Assembly (NCBI GenBank): GCA_026008535.1
Contig: BRKX01000001.1
Span: 40,564,317-40,628,316 of the forward strand
Direction of reading: 5' to 3'
Source: Perilla frutescens
Taxonomy: Eukaryota > Streptophyta > Magnoliopsida > Lamiales > Lamiaceae
Length of the DNA stretch: 64,000 bases
Shown here: in pieces, positions 58,865-64,000 of the stretch
Position numbering within the stretch: position 1 is the stretch's first letter
Layout: every line of letters begins with the position of its first letter
Notes under the pieces: model-generated
The model's input: the letters and a program-made list of their open reading frames with translations, nothing else
Told to the model about the DNA's origin: nothing
Databases searched by the model: none
Translations under genes and position numbers: made by a program

Positions 58865-59720
58865 AACACATCAGATCTCAAGCATATTTTATAGTCAACA
58901 GATGATTAAATCAGATACAGTCTGTAACATACTAACGTTATATTGATAGTATCTTGCAGTGATTCAACTCTACGATGATCTTCCAATCCAATTTCTCTAA
59001 TCATAGAGACAATCTTATTAGCTTCTCATGAAATTTCAATTCATATTGATTCTCATACTACTGAATGCCACTTGCCCAAATTGGTGGACCGACTCCTTTC
59101 TGCTGTAAGACACTGGCTTTGGAGGAGCTACTCCCTCCGGTGATTTACTGATATGTTTTTTTTCTTTAAAAATGAAAAAAATCTCAAAGATAAAATATTA
59201 ATGCATTTGAAGAGTCTTTGTTCTTTAATGTCACGAGAAATAAAACTAATGCAAAATTACCCAACTGGTAATTTTATTAATTATCCCTATAGAAATAGTT
59301 TATGAATGAGCTACCAAAGCAATAAATCATCCATTGAATTGAAACGCTTTTATTAATTACTAATGAAAGATTAAAAAAACTAATCAAAAAAAAGTTAAAA
59401 ACTAAAATGAAACATTATAGTTTTAATAAGTAAAATATGAATTAATAACTAATTAGAACGTTAATAAAAATAGAGAAGGAAGCATTTAAAAAATAATAAA
59501 CAAAAGATGAATTACTAATGAAATATGATAAAAAAAATTTAATCAAAACCTTAATAAAAATAATAAAGCATAGAGGTGGGAAATGAGATGCTTAGCAGGG
59601 TTTGGAAACCACTGAAGTCTGGAGCACAAGATTTTAATATAAATTTTTACCGAAAATAGTTTAAAAGTAGTTTTTATTCATAGTTTTTAATAACAATTTT
59701 ACCTTATGATTTTGCCTTGA

Positions 59721-59772
<52 letters not shown>

Positions 59773-60675
59773 ATTTAAGAAACCCCATTTTTTCTCTTTA
59801 GTCTCATATTTAAAAATATTATTTATATATATAGATATGTTTACCCCTTATAAAATAAGATTCCTTGCTTGCATAGCCCCTAGAATTTCGTTCAACAAAT
59901 CTGTTTGCAAATAGCTAAAGCTTAATTTCATGAATTTTAATTCCCTTACTCCAATCCACGCAACAAACAAACATCTTCATTTAATTATTGCAAATATTGA
60001 TCAAATTTCTCAACCTTTTCTTTATATATATTATGGACTCTATCTACATCAATCTAAATAATATTTATATTTTATTTTATTATGGGAGTTGGAATTGAAA
60101 GAGAAAAATAAAAGATGTGTTGAGAACTTCACATGATTTAAAACTAGCTAGCAAGAGATATAGTTTGGCTAATATATTTGGAAATACTAGTTGTTGATGT
60201 CTTGGTGTTTGATGGGATACTTTTTTAAAATCGGTTCCGCTTGTAGACAATGAAATTGTCCTAACTTATTAATAATATTATATAAATACTTTGTTTTGAA
60301 ATTAAATTTTAGGTAGTCCAAAATTAAATATCTATTTTATTAATAAATATGTTTTCAGATCTTAAGGATACCTATTATTTTGCCAACAATAAAAAAAATG
60401 CATCAATTTTTCAAGAATATTGAAATCGTGTAACGTGAGCAAAAAATTTTACTCAATCTCCCTCCAACTATAAATAGGATCTTCATAGTCGATGCCAATT
60501 TAAAATACAGACCAAAAATCATATTCAAAACATTTTGCAAGATTCAAGTGTGATATTCGTCAAGTTCGATCGTCCCAAAGTTAAGTTTAATTTGGGATTA
60601 ACATTCAAGTCTATAAAATCGTTGAAAGAACTGAAGATCAAAAGATCAATTCCATATAACCCTTATTTAGGGGAT
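58865..60675. other. Intergenic AT-rich DNA
   Basis: No gene seen. A (TA)n/(GATA)n tract lies at about 59720-59772. A CTCCCTCCGG word near 59125 hints at a MITE end, but no partner was found. Confidence 0.5.
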
Positions 60676-61405
60676 AACTGGTATGTTAGAATGGAATCAA
60701 GTGGGAATGGAATGAATTTACTAATGGAATTGTGATGTGAATGAAATGGAATGACTATCACCATTCATTTGGCTGGTATCATAAGTAATAAGATAGGAAT
60801 GAACCTTACATTTTTGAATTGATTTTATTATACATTATATAATTAATAAATAAAATACACGAATTGGCTTATTTAGTTCTAAATAACAAATTAATCTTCT
60901 TTCAAAGATACTATTATATTCTAATAATATATTGTTGAATATTATGTGATATTTTATTACTCTATTAACATTTGTTCAAAAATTGAGTATACTTTTAATA
61001 AGTATTTCACTAATGATTAGCGGGTTTGTTATTTTATGTAATCGTATAATATCATTAGTACTTCTGTTAAATATTATAAAATTTTATGAATCATTAATAG
61101 ATTATTAATGAGCTTTTTTAAAAAAAATCATAAATTTGTTTTTTAATAAAATATTTTATATAACTATGAGATTTCATTTGTTAATACAAAAAAATAAAGT
61201 ATAGTTTTGCAAAATAAAAAATAAAATTTATTATGAAAATCGGGAATACATAATACCATGGGAGTGGGGATAACGGCTAATCTTATATTCATGGTAATGT
61301 AATTCCTTCGGAAATGACCATTTCCAATTGAAAAAATCATACCAGCCATATGAATGGGAGTGGACGTGAAAATGTGGTTCCATTCTCATTCCATTCCATC
61401 AAGAA
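60676..61405. mobile_element. Possible MITE with GGAATGGAAT-rich inverted ends
   Basis: The left part reads GAATGAAATGGAATGACTAT ... TTCATTTGGCTGGTATCAT. The right part read inverted is GATGGAATGGAATGAGAAT ... TTCATATGGCTGGTATGAT. The inverted similarity covers about 60 bp around an AT-rich centre. Exact ends and target duplication are unclear. Confidence 0.45.
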
Positions 61406-61523
61406 TATCAAGATGACAAATCTTTTCTAATGAATTCGAAGACTCTTTGAAGAATATATGGATCTAGCTAGAGAAACACATTGTATACTACACAAATACA
61501 TTTGACTTGAAAATATTGAATTT

Positions 61524-61622
61524 TTTTTTTTTACTCACACCTGTGGTATTGAGGAGATTTGAACTCGTGACCTTTGGTCTCCAAGAAACCTCATTCCATC
61601 ATTAGGTCATCCACACCGAGAC
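61524..61622 (-). mobile_element. Short SINE with 16-bp target duplication
   Basis: Read on the minus strand, a pol III A-box-like GGATGACCTAATGATGG is followed about 40 bp later by a B-box-like GGTCACGAGTTCAAATC, then a poly-A tail (plus-strand T run, 61521-61532). TGAAAATATTGAATTT occurs on both sides (61508-61523 and 61623-61638). The body is only about 100 bp, shorter than typical plant SINEs, so it may be a truncated copy. Confidence 0.75.
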
Positions 61623-61660
61623 TGAAAATATTGAATTTGTAAGATGTTTTGCATACGAAA

Positions 61661-62034
61661 TCGTTTATTGCACATTTGGTGTTATATTCTTTATTGCACA
61701 CTCGATTCTTTTAAATTTTTTTAATTTTTTTCTTTGATTACAATTTATTATACTTTACTTTAATTTTACACTTATTATTTAGGGTTTATCCTACCCAATT
61801 AGGTTTTAATATAATTTTTTTAATATTTAATTTTTCAAATAATCAATTAATAACTAAAAATAAAAAATTAAATACTAAAAAATTATAATACAGTCTGATT
61901 GGATAGGATGAATCCTAAATAATAAGTGTAAAATTAAACTAAAGTATAAGAAATTGAAACCGAAAAAAAAATTGAAAAAAAATTAAAAAATCAAGAATGC
62001 AATAGGGAATGCAACACCAAAAGTGCAATAGAGG
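61661..62034. mobile_element. Foldback element: 374-bp near-complete inverted repeat
   Basis: The left arm (TATTGCACATTTGGTGTT ... TTTTACACTTATTATTTAGG) pairs with the right arm read inverted (TATTGCACTTTTGGTGTT ... TTTTACACTTATTATTTAGG). The inverted similarity continues toward the centre near 61848, so almost the whole element can form a hairpin. No target duplication was recognised. Confidence 0.8.
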
Positions 62035-62138
62035 ATATCAACATATATTTTATGTCTATTAAATTAAACACTAAACTTAAAGTGCAATAGAGGGCATCAA
62101 CATATATTTTATGTCTATTAAATTAAATACTGAACTTA
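62021..62138. repeat. 59-bp tandem duplication
   Basis: AAGTGCAATAGAGG starts at 62021 and again at 62080, and both copies continue with CAACATATATTTTATGTCTA. The first copy overlaps the foldback end, and the second contains the hAT-like MITE target site. Confidence 0.85.
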
Positions 62139-62327
62139 GGGGTGAGCAGACTGGTGCCCGAACCCGACTCGTCCGCCCGACCCGACCGACACTGATCAGT
62201 CGGTGGTCGGTTAGGTTGACAATCAAAATTTGGCGGTGGTCAGTCGGGAATTTGTTGGACGATCGGTTGAAACGGTTTGAGGGATGGCGGTCGGTTTTTA
62301 ATTGACTCGTCCAATTGCACACCACTA
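62137..62327. mobile_element. hAT-like MITE, 191 bp
   Basis: Ends TAGGGGTGAGCA and, inverted, TAGTGGTGTGCA. Flanks ACTGAACT (62129-62136) and ACTAAACT (62328-62335) make an 8-bp duplication with one mismatch. The GC-rich centre repeats CGGTCGG / CCGACC words. Confidence 0.7.
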
Positions 62328-62344
62328 ACTAAACTTGTGTTACG

Positions 62345-62600
62345 CCCCTGTTACACCTAGTATGAAATTGAAAAAAAATCATCCAGTATCAACCGCAATA
62401 CTAAAAAGTATCACTCAAAAGTCCAAAAATATCATATGTATCCTTAAAAAATATCGGTTAGAAAAAAATAAAAATAAAAATAAAAATAAAAATAAAAATA
62501 AAAATGAAAAAGGTCAAAATCAGGATCAACACACGTTAACTAGGTCAACGCGTTGATCGTCAAATGTGCATTTAGTGCATAGAAAAATTGGTGAACAATA
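62345..62600. mobile_element. Diverged second copy of the ATCAACGCGTTGAC MITE family
   Basis: The right end AGGTCAACGCGTTGATCGTC-AAATGTGCAT matches the TIR of 45186-45578, and TACTAAAAAGTATCA words match its interior. The left TIR is not recognisable. A (AAAAAT)n tract occupies 62465-62502. Confidence 0.5.
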
Positions 62601-63298
62601 ACTATAAATACTATATATTAATATGACCCCAAAAAATAATTAAAAATAAACCAAGAAAAATTAATATATATATATATATATATATATATCTGTGTGAATT
62701 AATTTAGGAATTAAGAAAACATAAATAATACATTAATCCAAAAAATAAAAAACCCAAAAGAAAATATAAATCATGAAAAATAAAAATAAAACCGAATAAC
62801 TAAAACTAAAACATAAAAAAATTATCAAAATATTAAACAATGAATGAATAAATTAAATTATGAAATTAAGAAAGACATGATGTATAAATACAAGTGTAAT
62901 GGTGTATGATTTGCAGATTTATGCACATGCATTGGCATATGTAGGGGTGATCAATATTGTGTAACACTAGTGTTACACCCTCGTTGTTGCACGGTAGAAC
63001 ATGAGATAATGTCATTTGGTTCACAATTTGTGTTTTATTCTGTCATTATTATTGAATTTTTATGTGTCTATGTTTGCAGTTACATATATTCACCTGATTA
63101 TTATGTGTGACATAAAACTTAAATATCTACATATTAAAACACATATATATAATGGGGTGGTCTCCTGTGGGATGGTATAACGGATTGACCCCATGAAGGT
63201 GGTTCCTCTTTCTTTCTTTTTTCTTTTTTGAGTTTTTTTGTAGTGTTCCCCTTTTCCTCTTTTCGTTTTATATTTTTTCTAACTTTTAGTTTCTTCTT
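62601..63298. other. Intergenic AT-rich DNA with a TA tract and a palindrome
   Basis: A (TA)n tract lies at about 62665-62690 and a perfect 20-bp palindrome at 62959-62978. No gene seen. Confidence 0.55.
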
Positions 63299-64000
63299 AG
63301 TTGGTCCCGGTGCGAGTCTATGTCAGTTTAGAAGGGGGGAGGGGTAAATAAACTGACTCAAAAACTTAAGCTGATTGCGGAATATGTAGGGCCCTGACTT
63401 ACTTATGATAATTTATCCGTGCACTAAATGAGTTGAGACTGATGGCCTGAAGGCTTGACTTGTTAGTGCAGCTTGTGTGCTATTGTGTGAAGTTTAAGAA
63501 CATGCAAAAGCTTAGAGCATAAAGTACAACACACACAAGACTTATAGAGGTTCGAAGCTTCTTGCTTCTACGTCCTCTCTTCCTTCCGCAGAAGGGGGCA
63601 ATCCACTATGCAAGTGTAAAGTTTCTTTATTATAGTTACACAGTGAAGAATTCTGTTGGAGCTTAAAACGGCACCCTTCAAACCGAGCGCGACCTCCTTT
63701 TCAACTATTGTTGTCCTGAAAGAACGAACTCGTCAGTACATGCCCCTCCTCAGCAGGTTTCTGGGTTGAGAACTCACACTTACCGATCCCAACTGCTCGT
63801 TGAGACTTTAGGTGCTATTGCCCATTTTTACAAGATTTTAGATCTCTCGATCTTCAAGAAGTCAGTCTTGAATCTGTTATCAACCTTGAGTGCTCCTTCA
63901 ACTTGAGCTGAGTGGTTGATCTTTGAAGAACCGAACTGAGAAGCTTTGCTCTGGCTGGAATTCTGCATCAGCTAGCTGCTTGCTTGAGACTTGAAGCACG
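63299..64000 (-). repeat. Partial Sirevirus-family LTR running off the window
   Basis: AGTTGGTCCCGG, TCAGTTTAGA, TAGGGCCCTGACT, TTATAGAGGTTCGAAG and CCTCTCTTCCTTCCGCAGAAGG occur in the same order as in the solo LTR at 18018. It is clearly more diverged than the 16658 copy and carries an extra segment near 63655-63720. No Met-tRNA primer site lies to its left, so this is a solo LTR or the 3' LTR of an element lying to the right. Confidence 0.8.

Noticed and set aside
61540..61620. Functional tRNA gene
   Set aside because: Box A- and B-like words are present, but there is no cloverleaf, and the A tail with long target duplication indicates a SINE.
1..64000. CRISPR arrays, rRNA genes, operons, prophage
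   Set aside because: No regular repeat-spacer pattern or conserved rRNA segment was seen, and the gene structure is that of a plant nuclear genome.

Overview
The window looks like repeat-rich nuclear DNA of a flowering plant, most likely a eudicot. It is AT-rich and shows one spliced host gene, several families of LTR retrotransposons, MITEs and a SINE, with no bacterial gene layout. A Lamiales relative is a weak guess, based only on remembered resemblance of the accessory ORFs to predicted proteins from that order. No database search was run.

1-16838: a decayed Ty1/copia element of Sirevirus type on the minus strand. A truncated 5' LTR and a Met-tRNA primer-binding site lie at 16642-16838. 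Gag and pol (protease, integrase, RT, RNase H) run down to 8480. Downstream of pol, where Sireviruses carry an envelope-position ORF, there are three tandem divergent copies of one accessory ORF (about 7.6 kb down to 0.36 kb). Gag is split by a 2.4-kb solo LTR with a 5-bp target duplication.

17288-36795: an Athila-like Ty3/gypsy element on the minus strand, with both LTRs, an Asp-tRNA-type primer site, gag, protease, RT/RNase H/integrase and an accessory ORF after integrase. It has been hit at least three times. A solo LTR of the neighbouring Sirevirus family sits in its 3' LTR, and two solo LTRs of a TGT...ACA gypsy-like class sit in its 3' internal region. All three have 5-bp target duplications.

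38303-41402: the only convincing host gene, a nine-exon ELMO/CED-12-domain protein gene on the minus strand (270 codons before the stop). One intron uses a GC donor.

41403-46770: intergenic DNA with microsatellites, three MITEs (MULE/hAT-like, Stowaway-like and a long-TIR family) and a tandem duplication.

46771-53710: a complete 6.94-kb LTR element, plus strand, with perfect 5-bp target duplications. It carries only gag and an aspartic protease and has no RT or integrase, so it is a non-autonomous Athila-related element of the TR-GAG kind.

54288 to about 58864: a decayed Athila-like 5' end (LTR, primer site, gag) whose gag is split by another solo LTR. 58865-63298 is AT-rich and holds MITEs, a SINE with a 16-bp target duplication and a 374-bp foldback. 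63299-64000 is the start of another Sirevirus-family LTR that runs off the window.

Functionally this is a nested retrotransposon cluster on each side of one small conserved gene. No retroelement polyprotein seen here is intact. The breaks (in-frame stops, frameshifts, lost catalytic residues) suggest that none of these copies could move by itself.
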